NCBI RefSeq assembly: GCF_038592985.1
Contig: NZ_CP151951.1
Coordinates: 3,029,001-3,093,000 of the forward strand
Direction of reading: 5' to 3'
Length of the DNA stretch: 64,000 nucleotides
DNA from: Paenibacillus sp. FSL R10-2782
GTDB taxonomy: Bacteria > Bacillota > Bacilli > Paenibacillales > Paenibacillaceae
The translations under genes were made by a program, and so were the position numbers. Positions 27,401 through 32,133 of this stretch are shown piece after piece. The notes below the pieces were generated by a model that saw only the letters and a program-made list of their open reading frames with translations, ran no database searches and had not been told where the DNA came from. Position 1 is the first letter of the stretch; each line of letters opens with the position of its first letter.

Positions 27401-29426
27401 GAATTTCCTCATTCTCCACAATCAAATGCAGCAGGTGGAGGAAGTATTCTGACCACGTTTTAACGATATTTTCTTGAAAAATATCTGTATTATAGTCAAA
27501 ATCAAGACGCAACTGCTTCTGTACCTCCGTAACGTTCAAAAACAGTTCATATTTACTGAAAGATATTTCGTTTTCAAGCACTTCTACATCCAATTGGTGG
27601 AAGTAAAAACGAGGAATCGGCCGATCCATATTAAACACAACGTTCATTACTGGCAAATATTTTAATCCTAGTGGGGCCAGTCCGGCAAAGCTGTATTTCT
27701 GGTAGGCCTCCAACTCATTCATCCGGTGTTTGACCGTTTGGGCAAATGAATTAAATGAAACGTCAGAACACACTTCGCTAATGACCGGAAGCATATTCAC
27801 ACAGTTACCAATCAGCGAAAAAGCATCCATTTGCGCTTGTCCTGCTGTCGGTATGCTTACCATCACTTCTTTTTGGCCTGTCAGGCGATGCAGAAAAAGC
27901 TGAAATGCAGATAAAAGGGTGATGAATAAACTGTTTCCGAGTTTGATACTTACGTTTCTCAGCCGTTGAACTAACGGTGCCTCCAGAATCAAAGTATGTC
28001 TGCTTCCGTGGGAAGATGGCATCAGTAGCCCACGCACCGGAGAAGGTAAATCTAGCACAGGCAGGGACCTCTTTAGTACAGCCGACCAAAACGTAACAGC
28101 CTCCTCTCCTCCAGACCTCAACTGATCATGCTGCCAAACGGCATAGTTCCGAAATGATACCGGATCGGGTAGAGTAACAGCTTCATTGCGGACTAACGCG
28201 GAATAGATGTGCTCTAACTCCCGCATGAACACTCCCATCGACCAGCCGTCCGCAATCAAATGGTGGAAAGTAAATACACCAATGTGCTCTACAACTGATA
28301 TTTTCAGCAATTGAACACGGAATAATGGCTTATAAGGTATTAATGGGAACGGAATTGTGCTATCCTTGGCCAGCCAATTTTGGACGTGCTGTTCCTGTTC
28401 ATCTGGCGAGTAGTCGCTAAAATCATGCAATGGAACGCTAATCTTCATTGCAGATGTAATCACTTGTGTCTCACCATCATCATTCATAAAGGTACGCAAA
28501 GCTTCGTGGCGGTTCACGATGGTATGAACTGCCTCTGTAAAAGCTTCGGACTGAAGCGGGCCACAAAAACGCAGCAAAGCGGTTTCATGTAAAGATTGTG
28601 AGTCATTTCGTTCTGAAACCGTAGCGAACCAAAGCTGCTTTTGATCCGGGGTCAGTGCAATAACAGTTTCCTGAGCGCCCAATGACTCCGTTTCCGGAAG
28701 CAAGGATACAGCTAAAGCTTGCTTTTCCAGATCTGGGCCGCTTCCGTTCGACGGCAGGTCTGGAAGGAAGGTTCCTTTACGAAGGTCGCTTACGCTGTTC
28801 TTGCTGTCCTTACTGTCCTTGACTGCTTGTATGATCTTTGCACTGTCTTCCTTGGGGCGATATACAGTGGTCGTGTTCATATGTGCTATGGTATGATCCC
28901 GCAGCACCTCAAGCTGTTGTGACATTAAATAAAGCTGTTGCTCCAAAATGCGTTCTAAGCCCACAGGCGCGGTTGCTCCTAAATCACTTTGAACCTCTGC
29001 TTTCTCTGCCGTATACACAGGCGCGGACATCGAAAGGTTCTGTTTTTCATACGTTTGTAACACATAAGGGGCCGTATGTTCTATCTCATTACCTGGGATC
29101 TCCACAGGACTTTCTACCACCTTCTGATTCGTAGACTCAATGGGGATAACTACTCTTTCGGCCACATGATGTGTCAACAATTCCAGCGTGGTCAGCGTAT
29201 CAAAAAACTCATTCATAGGTATGTCAAATCCAAACGTATCTTTGATGCTATGACGGACTTGAGATAGAGTAATGGAATCCAGCCCTAGCTCTAAAAAATG
29301 CGTTTGTGGCTCTATTTCATCTTCGTTAAGTTGGGTCACATTTCCAATCATCCTGACTAGTTTTTGCCTAACATGAGCTTTGTGCTGGTTAAGGGCTGAT
29401 TCTGTCGCGGAATACCTGTTCGCCAT
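12492..29426 (-). CDS. Giant nonribosomal peptide synthetase with atypical modules
   Basis: Single frame encoding about 5,644 residues. Domain order by eye (residue numbers from the ATG at 29426): carrier T0 (Ser51); C1 (HHLIADG, 388); reduced A with A8- and A10-like pieces only (about 700-850, NGEPD instead of NGKxD); T1 (Ser903); C2 (HHIIADG, 1082); orphan C-lobe (about 1414-1669); A1; T2 (Ser2223); epimerase E (HHLVIDG, 2403); C3 (HHIVMDG, 2882); A2; T3 (Ser3738); C4 (HHIISDG, 3938); orphan C-lobe (about 4252-4511); A3; T4 (Ser5061); terminal C/E-like domain (SHIIFDG, 5360). No thioesterase. Codes read by eye: A1 DPEDIGHIDK (unclear, Glx-like or basic), A2 DILQVGMVYK (Gly-like), A3 DAWTVAAVAK (Phe-like). 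The ATG is chosen for AAAGGAG upstream; the frame stays open to a TTG at 29660. Confidence 0.93.
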   Translation of the reverse strand: MANRYSATESALNQHKAHVRQKLVRMIGNVTQLNEDEIEPQTHFLELGLDSITLSQVRHSIKDTFGFDIPMNEFFDTLTTLELLTHHVAERVVIPIESTNQKVVESPVEIPGNEIEHTAPYVLQTYEKQNLSMSAPVYTAEKAEVQSDLGATAPVGLERILEQQLYLMSQQLEVLRDHTIAHMNTTTVYRPKEDSAKIIQAVKDSKDSKNSVSDLRKGTFLPDLPSNGSGPDLEKQALAVSLLPETESLGAQETVIALTPDQKQLWFATVSERNDSQSLHETALLRFCGPLQSEAFTEAVHTIVNRHEALRTFMNDDGETQVITSAMKISVPLHDFSDYSPDEQEQHVQNWLAKDSTIPFPLIPYKPLFRVQLLKISVVEHIGVFTFHHLIADGWSMGVFMRELEHIYSALVRNEAVTLPDPVSFRNYAVWQHDQLRSGGEEAVTFWSAVLKRSLPVLDLPSPVRGLLMPSSHGSRHTLILEAPLVQRLRNVSIKLGNSLFITLLSAFQLFLHRLTGQKEVMVSIPTAGQAQMDAFSLIGNCVNMLPVISEVCSDVSFNSFAQTVKHRMNELEAYQKYSFAGLAPLGLKYLPVMNVVFNMDRPIPRFYFHQLDVEVLENEISFSKYELFLNVTEVQKQLRLDFDYNTDIFQENIVKTWSEYFLHLLHLIVENEEIRVSSISLLDVVGQERLRATWTDYVDSNGNYPCVLDAYKQPAPVGTAGEVYQASAVSGILGTTREWAYVEGGAKLLHIGHLDRSICVRGHQVNLEQLEKHLLQTFQLGDCLITPQTDEAGEVLYLTAYVVAAASKPWEESELKQAVNRLLPDYTRPRWCIKVDRIPLLANGEPDLQALLEVGNASVNAAKDVGSEVHAAEEKLTTIWKDVLNVSEVHRHESFFQLGGDSLKATVILSKVNKELGVHIPLSRIFDLQTIAELSAFIVGGQQQTYESIVPVTPEPFYPVSSAQKRMYALDQLGGGTAYHISGQLLIEGDLVVSKFIEAAREVILRHESFRTYFELQAGEIVQKIRDTMTFEIPFSRIPQEEAAQARISFIRPFYLDKAPLLRIKLFEFIQGGFMLLMDMHHIIADGFSMTIMMDEIIRRYQGRELADIQLHYKDFVAWKQQQITSSKWKEHRPYWLGALNGELPVLQMPTDFSRPQTQSFEGDSLTVTLDGKLAKSLYQLAQNTESTLFMVLLAAYNVLLAKYSGQEDIIVGSPVAGREHVDTQAMIGMFVNTLALRNYPHSTLTFQSFLQEVKQSTLLALEHQEYPFDELVDQLELVRDVSRNPVFDTMFSLQNVGMNTLEVEGVQFKPEEYNVGVAQVDFSLLVTEEQDRVTLVWEYATKLFKPETIRKLAEHYIKILETITQDSRLRLADMNILSDNEEQLILSRLNEMSTLNTLAKSRHIDYSDYKDHNAALNYWRAYLKEYEGQSRLPQARMNKTWSRQTEYHDFHLDADMMGGLQRIAQEYEVTIQILVQTVWGLLLQKYNSTDDVVFGSVALESTSVVRNEEQALDLQINTVPVRIRTSHNSRFLEEIRQQQMLSMANLAHKVYSLEEIEAMSEQNHDLINHILIFDRVSVEKEIQQLGDSDEDRYCIDEIDWIKQTNYDFNLVVVPGKTIQMRAIYNALVFDHEHMEQIQGHLMQLLKQVVLNPDILVNELDIVTEQEREQILDVWGNTAVEYPSEQTIQGLFEAQVLQTPEQVALFFEGEQLTYRELNERANQLARTLRSYGVQPEQRIGLLVERSIEMIVGILAVLKAGGAYVPIDPEYPAERIHYMLEDFDAQIVLTQRAFTERISFNGITLELDDSRIYCADGSNLMMSTDRVDHLIYVLYTSGTTGQPKGVMVNHRSAINTVSWFSERYAISDGLDMILTAEYTFDPSIEQIFGTLLHGGKLHCIRRTTLLSKQLLTEYIKTHNIRVLDIPPALMRAFLSEDAKIPCLDTLICGGERLEDSLKEKIVSKGYILNNHYGPTETTIDVLASVCEPEIAVNLGKPIHNTRAYILNEHGKLQPIGVLGELCISGVGVARGYLNRPELTVEKFVPNPFAGGEANYERMYRTGDLARWLPDGNIEYLGRVDHQVKIRGYRIELGEVETNLMKVADVQEVVVLVHEDNQGQNQLVAYYVAEQDVDAGELRSLLAKELPNYMVPAYFVQLEHIPLTSNGKIDRKSLPAPEVSLQSGADYAEPRTEAERTLVAVWESVLGAPKVGILDNFFDLGGDSIKAIQISSRLFQAGYKLEVKDMFRYPTVVALAPYMYEAVHIADQGEVSGETTLLPIQQWFFSQELECPEHFNQAVMLHRTEGFDETIVRQAMDWIVEHHDALRTVFRKHPSGYTAWTRRVEEGSLYTLETADLRGESAAADMLEAKATEIQSSINLSEGPLVKLGLFRTNEGDHLLIAIHHLVIDGVSWRILFEDFSTGYEQVLKGLPVRLPFKTDSFQTWARELSTYANSSAAESDETYWQQLEQAQGGATPLPKDFSYTGSLNADSEVLTLEWTEAETQQLLKQVHRAYNTEINDLLLSALGLAIHNWTGTNCVLVHLEGHGREAIIPEVDITRTVGWFTSLYPVLLEIDGNFTLGERIKSTKEGLRAIPHKGLTYGTWRYLSEASAETRNRPYFTEPEISFNYLGQLDQEDLQNSGITLSSYGIGKTDAAQSRLLHTLDLNAMISEGTLRLTIAYSNKQYRKETMEHVAGLLQSALQEVISHCVAKEQPELTTSDVSFKGLTIGVLDQLVEQVAQTGELENVYALTPMQKGMLFHNLMDSQSSAYFEQVSFDLNGHFHTAAFASSLDLLVQRHMSLRTNFYSDVTDEPLQIVHRNKQTELYVEDLRELEEDEQGRHILEFTRKDKLRGFKLDQDVLIRVAILRTGEETYRLIWSFHHIVMDGWCMSLLTNEVFTSYFAILALDQPKQVPVTPYSQYIEWLEQQDHEEAAQYWSTYLSGYEEQSRLPQAKVLGNGYQPEQLDFDLGENLTSALQRAAKRYQVTVNTLVQTVWGILLQKYNGTNDVVFGSVVSGRPADIPNVEHIIGLFINTIPVRINSSGGSRFLDVIKQIQEQSIASRAYDTYPLYEIQALTELKQDLIDHIIIFENYPVGEQIEQLGNGEQASFTITGVESVEQTNYDFNLKVLPGKTIQMSFGYNALAFDRASVKQIQGHLVQLLEQVVTNPNIQIDELDIVTAQEREQILRVWGNTAMEFPREQTVHDLFEVQVLQTPEKVALYFEGEQLTYRELNERANSLARVLQTQGVGPDKLVGLMVQRSAEMMIGLLAVLKAGGAYVPIDPEYPSARIEYVLGDSGATVLLTSRDLVEGHSYSANTYFVEDEELYQGETTNLEVTAQPDQLAYVIYTSGSTGNPKGVMLQHRSVLNFITGMHGVLDITADKTILSLTTISFDIFVLETILPLLSGMTVVIGDRRHQTDPQELGELIAAHHIDMLQMTPSRLQMLLDHDEGAHALQGVQEVLVGGEAISPKLLNRLQSINGLRIYNMYGPTETTVYSTVQELTTANRIDIGRPIANTQIYIIDTQGRLQPVGIPGELCIGGEGLARGYWNREDLTAEKFVNNPFSPGTRMYKTGDLARWNPDGSLEFIGRIDHQVKVRGFRIELGEVESQILKTEEVQKAVVLAHEDKQGENQLVAYYVAEREVSSSELRSLLAKELPNYMVPTYFVQLEHIPLTPNGKIDRKALPAPEGKLQDGIEHIAPRTWVESKLAMIWKEILDLAQVSVKDNFFEIGGHSLRATTLVSKIHKELNKSLPLRSIFEAPTIEQLAEVMDGLDQLAYASIPVAEERSFYPLSSAQKRMYVLQQLESNNVNYNMPAVLQVSGPLNVERVEEVFCQLIERHASLRTRFEMKGNEPVQLIEDGVSFEVEYAKIRVEGDPRDVAHAQAVNQKVQERIQAFVRSFNLETAPLLRVALLDLGEHGTKQEAQHFLMLDMHHIISDGVSAGVLTDEFVRLYSGEELSPLRIQYKDYAVWQQNEAQQAWIKRQEAYWLDTFDGELPVLNLATDFARPEVRSTAGATVEFELDGKVSQRLKELAAETGSTLYMVLLAAYTALLHQYTGQEDIIVGSPIAGRPHADLEPVIGMFVGTLAMRNYPTAGQTFRSYVENVKKHALKAYEHQDYPFEELVDKLKVKRDMSRNPLFDTMFVLQNTEQNELKLADLSFRPYGMEQAPAKFDLTLEAIEGAAGIRFGLEYATSLYQRETVEQMTRHFVRLVETVVVNPDLTLGELEWVTTEETVPVLKEHQERQKALRYWSNYLAGYEEQAHLPQAKKQNQTTYQAEYVNLDLGMELTAGIRRIAEQEEVSVSTLLQAAWGILLQRYNGTEDVVFGSVHVVGQAADMANTEAVTGAFINTMPVRIQGGENSLFTELMKQNEKLLKYARVHATYPPHENQGLSELIQDWINHSVIFADVLVEEEVEHMSDGEEFDLSLWTAKVAKSTTDDFNLAVLPGKTIQMSFSYNALVFDRTSVEQIQGHLVQLLEQVVAKPDIRVRELDIVTEQEREQILAIWGDTAAEYAHEQTIHGLFEAQVLQTPEQIALYFEGEQLTYRELNKRANQLARTLRSYGVQSDQRIGLLVERSIEMIVSILAVLKAGGAYVPIDPTYPQERIQYMLEDSGTKLLLTQSHLVEKGMFEGQVLVLNGKTSIYHKDGSNLDSVSGSNNLAYVIYTSGTTGQPKGVMLEHRGLSNLKTYFDQTLQIISSDHVLLFASYSFDASCWEIFQGLFSGATLYVPTQETILNYEWFEKYMSEHRITVATLPPTYTVYLEPARMPDLRILVTAGSAASIELVLKWKEKVAYYNAYGPTENSVATSVWSVSEDPRAEDLITIGRPIPNHRVYMVDAHGRLAPVGVPGELCVSGPGLARGYLDRPELTAEKFVKNPFSSGEASYERMYRTGDLARWMPDGNIEYLGRIDHQVKIRGYRIELGEVEAQILKMESVQEVIVLASTDEQGQNQLVAYYVAEREVSVSELRNTLLKNLPNYMVPSYLMQLQYMPLTPNGKIDRKALPLPKGTGSWNEEYVAPRNALEQQLVELWQTVLGAEKVGIDNNFFELGGQSLKAILLVSKAQEKGIYLGIHQVLQHQTIRGLSDLLQAERCDTHHNTSWISSITEAEQWISNTFDVQALLQFVSVDEQDYLFLQVHPFRADQVDKIVAFIPSHVHPDLHPHYIVPMGGEDAGQSIEALLTMITITDDEQEDVLHSQSMEFISIIDEMNATWNGSLLSSEAIGQFPLAPAQHYHLQHPASSGTVIHLNHYVDKQRLSTAVQQLMRRHELLRSVLIQSDGGWAWEVRSIPENLSLPMVDLSAYPIPTQRKLLSSIMSHLYFEPYEQTKSLQYRIALIRLNLREHLLLLPCSHIIFDGTSSMILESQLLEEYEDPQLEHTTEVFHYMDYVKHIRQGPQGISDQQIVEQYKLQSFVESTSQIYKLTREFKYGQMTTYQWDITLPSISMQNDSVNLWEISLQMAFRFFSIYFQKSEIPLWLTQYGRQYGDRNYFESVGEYIDHIPVLLHKEEMPSYHAVIKKQLSVAANHHLNFFNLIFNEEMEPIYPQASSMLKKGLGQLPIVFNYLGEMQEASKMLSTLNRSTTLVDGEEVIFFEAAHTGAVLQIFLRLPYEEKHEDIYRILQAANDKIISDLAIRQ
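15700..16690 (-). repeat. NRPS internal repeat copy C (orphan C-lobe plus start of A3)
   Basis: Block coding for a condensation C-lobe and the first part of an adenylation domain. Stretches such as the one around 15970-16095 align base for base over long runs with 19930-20050 and 24480-24600. Confidence 0.75.
19650..20640 (-). repeat. NRPS internal repeat copy B (C-lobe of C3 plus start of A2)
   Basis: Paralogous copy in which the C-lobe belongs to a complete condensation domain (C3). It supplies the reference for the two orphan lobes. Confidence 0.75.
24200..25190 (-). repeat. NRPS internal repeat copy A (orphan C-lobe plus start of A1)
   Basis: Third copy of the C-lobe/A-domain block. It is the most diverged of the three but keeps the same borders. 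Confidence 0.75.
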
Positions 29427-29660
29427 ATTTATATACTCCTTTATCGCTGAGTTTTTAGAAGCTCGTCTGGCATCTCGTAAATAAATGAGACAATCTTGTA
29501 TGCTCAATTGGACGTAAAAAATTTCATATCGCGAATTTTCCCCTATATTCAAAACATCCAACATACCTTCGATAAAATTCAGTAACGCACCGATCCGGCT
29601 TTCTGACAAGAAACACCCGTATTCGAGGCTTGTGCCTTGGAGAGTCCGTATATACGCCAA

Positions 29661-30423
29661 CCTTCCAAATTGTGAACGCTCATCGGTCTATGAACACATG
29701 ATAAAGCTCTAGCTAATTGAGCTCACCTCCATCCGAAATTATACGAACACTTGACAATTCATGGTTAGCTGCTGCTTAGAATTTAAAATATTCCAAAAAA
29801 AATTGTTAGACGAAGCGTTTCATTCAACAAGAAGGTGGCAAAACAAAAATGTTTTCACAATTCGAGCGTTAACGTGCATATCTACGGAAACCGTTATTAC
29901 AGACAGTAGAAAAATCATTTTAATAAAAAACAAGCTTAAAAATGGAAATAGAATGATGGAATAGCATTTCGTGGTGTGAGTAAAATATTGTGTGATCTTG
30001 GAAGTGGGTAAAACTGGAAGTGTAGTGAAACCTTATATTTACAGCTAAAGATTTCAGTATCATAGATGAAATTGATAACATAACGTCAATGTAGGACAGG
30101 ATGTTTTGATTATTAAATAAACGTAACATATAACTATTTATTTACATGATAAAATATAAATTCGAAAAATGTCAATGTTTTTTAAATTCCTTCAACATAA
30201 ATAATTTGGAAAATAAACAATTCTGCTTCCTAACACTTTTCGCATATCAAAAGTCGCCATAAAGCGACAAAAAATGCTGGGACCTATAACGGTCAATGCC
30301 AGCTTCTCCACGGAATCATTCGATTGTTACTAAGGTTTGTTGTACAATAGACTCCATATGGGGATTTTTGCGCAGAGGACTGCCGGAATCCTGAATTGAA
30401 TGCTGAAGGATGGATTGTACATG
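29661..30423. other. AT-rich non-coding stretch between NRPS and methyltransferase
   Basis: About 760 bp with no convincing gene, visibly richer in A and T than its neighbours. On the minus strand a perfect TATAAT (29743-29738) with a poor -35 is a possible NRPS promoter, and GGAGGTGAG follows it without a plausible start codon. A GTCGC/GCGAC hairpin (about 30252-30267) with a T tract on the minus strand lies before the divergent methyltransferase, with no minus gene to terminate. The composition shift would fit the edge of an acquired NRPS locus (inference). Confidence 0.5.
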
Positions 30424-31284
30424 TATGTAGCACAAGAATGGAAAGATTATGAAGTAGTGGATACAGGCGGCGGCGAAAAGCTGGAGCGTTGGGGCGATAT
30501 TGTCCTGCGGCGGCCTGATCCGCAAATTATATGGCCGTTGTCCCAGGAAACAGCCGAGTGGCGCGATGTTCATGGACATTACCACCGTAGTTCCTCTGGG
30601 GGGGGTAGCTGGGATATGAAAAAGCCTACTCCCGAACGCTGGACGATCAGCTACGGGCCGCTTAAATTCCACATTAAACCGACCAGCTTCAAGCATACCG
30701 GTCTTTTTCCGGAGCAAGCTGCGAACTGGAGATGGATGATGGATAAAATTAAAGGCGCTGGCAGACCGATTTCGGTACTGAACCTGTTCGCCTACACAGG
30801 GGGAGCCACTACTGCCGCAGCATATGCCGGGGCCAGTGTAGTTCACGTGGACGCCGCCAAGGGCATGGTACAGTGGGCGAAGGAGAACGTGCAATTGTCC
30901 GGCTTGGCCGACCGTCCGGTACGCTTCATTACGGACGACGTGTTCAAATTCGTGCAACGTGAACAACGCCGGGGAAACCGATATGATGCGATCATTATGG
31001 ACCCTCCTTCCTACGGGCGCGGACCCAACGGAGAAACATGGAAGCTGGAAGAAAGCCTGTATCCGTTTCTGGAATCCTGCATGAGCATCATTTCCGATCA
31101 ACCGTTGTTCATGCTGATTAACTCTTATACCACAGGGATTTCGCCTACCGTACTGCGCAACATGCTGAGTATGACGATGCAACAAAAGTATGGCGGTCAA
31201 ATCAGCGCTGGTGAAATCGGATTGCCGATTACCCGCTCGGGGCTGAATCTGCCTTGTGGTATTCTCGGACGCTGGGAGGCTTAA
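30424..31284 (+). CDS. Class I SAM-dependent methyltransferase (RlmI/RsmC-like)
   Basis: About 287-residue methyltransferase resembling the catalytic part of 23S rRNA cytosine methyltransferases. The SAM-binding motif I is VLNLFAYTGGATTAAA, followed by the acidic strand VVHVDAAKG, and the catalytic motif IV is IIMDPPSYGRG. The N-terminus begins YVAQEWKDYEVVDTGGGEKLERW. The ATG at 30424 follows AAGGATGG; an ATG eight codons earlier has a weaker site. The N-terminal PUA domain of RlmI is missing, so the substrate (probably RNA) is uncertain. Transcribed with the pseudouridine synthase, whose start follows after about 8 bp. Confidence 0.87.
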   Translation, partial: YVAQEWKDYEVVDTGGGEKLERWGDIVLRRPDPQIIWPLSQETAEWRDVHGHYHRSSSGGGSWDMKKPTPERWTISYGPLKFHIKPTSFKHTGLFPEQAANWRWMMDKIKGAGRPISVLNLFAYTGGATTAAAYAGASVVHVDAAKGMVQWAKENVQLSGLADRPVRFITDDVFKFVQREQRRGNRYDAIIMDPPSYGRGPNGETWKLEESLYPFLESCMSIISDQPLFMLINSYTTGISPTVLRNMLSMTMQQKYGGQISAGEIGLPITRSGLNLPCGILGRWEA

Positions 31285-31292
31285 TTCCTCCT

Positions 31293-32039
31293 ATGACTCC
31301 AGATGAACTTACCCGGCACGGGCATGCCCAGCTGAATATCCCTGTTCTATATGAGGACAACCATGTTCTGGCCGTTGTAAAGCCTGTCAACGTTCCGACA
31401 CAAGAAGACGCCAGCGGTGATCCTGATCTGCTGTCTTTACTCAAGGAAGACCTTAAAATTAGACACGATAAGCCTGGTAATGTCTTTTTAGGACTGGTTC
31501 ACAGACTGGATCGGCCTGTAGGCGGTGCCATGATCTTTGCCAAGACGTCCAAAGCCGCTTCTCGGCTGTCAGAGTCGGTTCGAGGCCGTAGTTTCCGCAA
31601 GATGTATGCAGCGGTTCTAAACGGTGTTCCCGCGGCCCCACAAGGCCGTCTGACCCATCATCTGCTAAAGGACAGTCGCACTAACACGGTCCAGGCAGTT
31701 CGTCCCGGTACGACCGGGGCCAAAGAGGCCATTTTAGAGTACCAAGTGCTTGGACAAGCAGATGGTCTCAGTCTTGTACAAATTGAGCTACACACCGGAC
31801 GCTCGCATCAGATTCGTGTACAGATGCAGGCTATCGACTGTCCTCTATACGGGGATCAAAAATACGGTGGCAACCTGAGCCGCCCAGGTCAACAATTGGC
31901 GCTCTGGTCTCTGCTTGCCGGAGCACCGCATCCGGTTAGCAAGGAGAACATGAGCTTCCACTCGTTCCCTCCAGCCCAATTCCCATGGAGTGAGTGGCCC
32001 AAATCGCTTTATGAAAGTATGCTCAAAGCTGAGCATTGA
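31293..32039 (+). CDS. RluA-family RNA pseudouridine synthase
   Basis: Isomerises specific uridines in RNA to pseudouridine. About 248 residues with the catalytic motif HRLDRPVGG, whose Asp is the nucleophile, plus the family segments LYEDNHVLAVVKPVNVPTQ, IELHTGRSHQIRVQM and CPLYGDQKYGG. The N-terminal S4 domain found in RluC/D is absent. The ATG at 31293 lies just after the methyltransferase stop, with GGGAGG 13 bases away; the frame is open to a TTG at 31254, so the start is not certain. The pair forms an RNA-modification operon that ends in the terminator at 32052-32106. Confidence 0.92.
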   Translation: MTPDELTRHGHAQLNIPVLYEDNHVLAVVKPVNVPTQEDASGDPDLLSLLKEDLKIRHDKPGNVFLGLVHRLDRPVGGAMIFAKTSKAASRLSESVRGRSFRKMYAAVLNGVPAAPQGRLTHHLLKDSRTNTVQAVRPGTTGAKEAILEYQVLGQADGLSLVQIELHTGRSHQIRVQMQAIDCPLYGDQKYGGNLSRPGQQLALWSLLAGAPHPVSKENMSFHSFPPAQFPWSEWPKSLYESMLKAEH

Positions 32040-32051
32040 GCAGGCATTTAC

Positions 32052-32106
32052 AAAAAGAACCGGCAATGCATGTAATCAAACAAACATGCATTGCCGGTTC
32101 TTTTTT
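32052..32106. terminator. Bidirectional terminator between convergent genes
   Basis: Nearly perfect hairpin with arms of about 17 bases (GAACCGGCAATGCATG / CATGCATTGCCGGTTC) flanked by A and T runs on both sides. It ends the RluA operon (+) and the MarR/DHA2 operon (-). Confidence 0.93.
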
Positions 32107-32133
32107 GTTAAAAATCTGATACTCCTCCCACCC

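Noticed and set aside
12492..29426. Possibility that the NRPS is fusaricidin, polymyxin or tridecaptin synthetase
   Set aside because: The number of modules, the missing starter C domain and thioesterase, the reduced A domain and the by-eye codes do not fit those assembly lines.
29579..29683. A 34-codon ATG frame just upstream of the NRPS as a leader peptide
   Set aside because: No Shine-Dalgarno sequence precedes its ATG and it overlaps the open NRPS frame.
30252..30267. GTCGC/GCGAC hairpin with a T run on the minus strand as a terminator
   Set aside because: There is no minus-strand gene upstream of it to terminate; kept only as a note for the gap.
30316..31200. A 294-codon minus-strand frame
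   Set aside because: It is antisense to the methyltransferase, which has clear SAM and DPPSY motifs; the minus frame has no recognisable domain or ribosome binding site.
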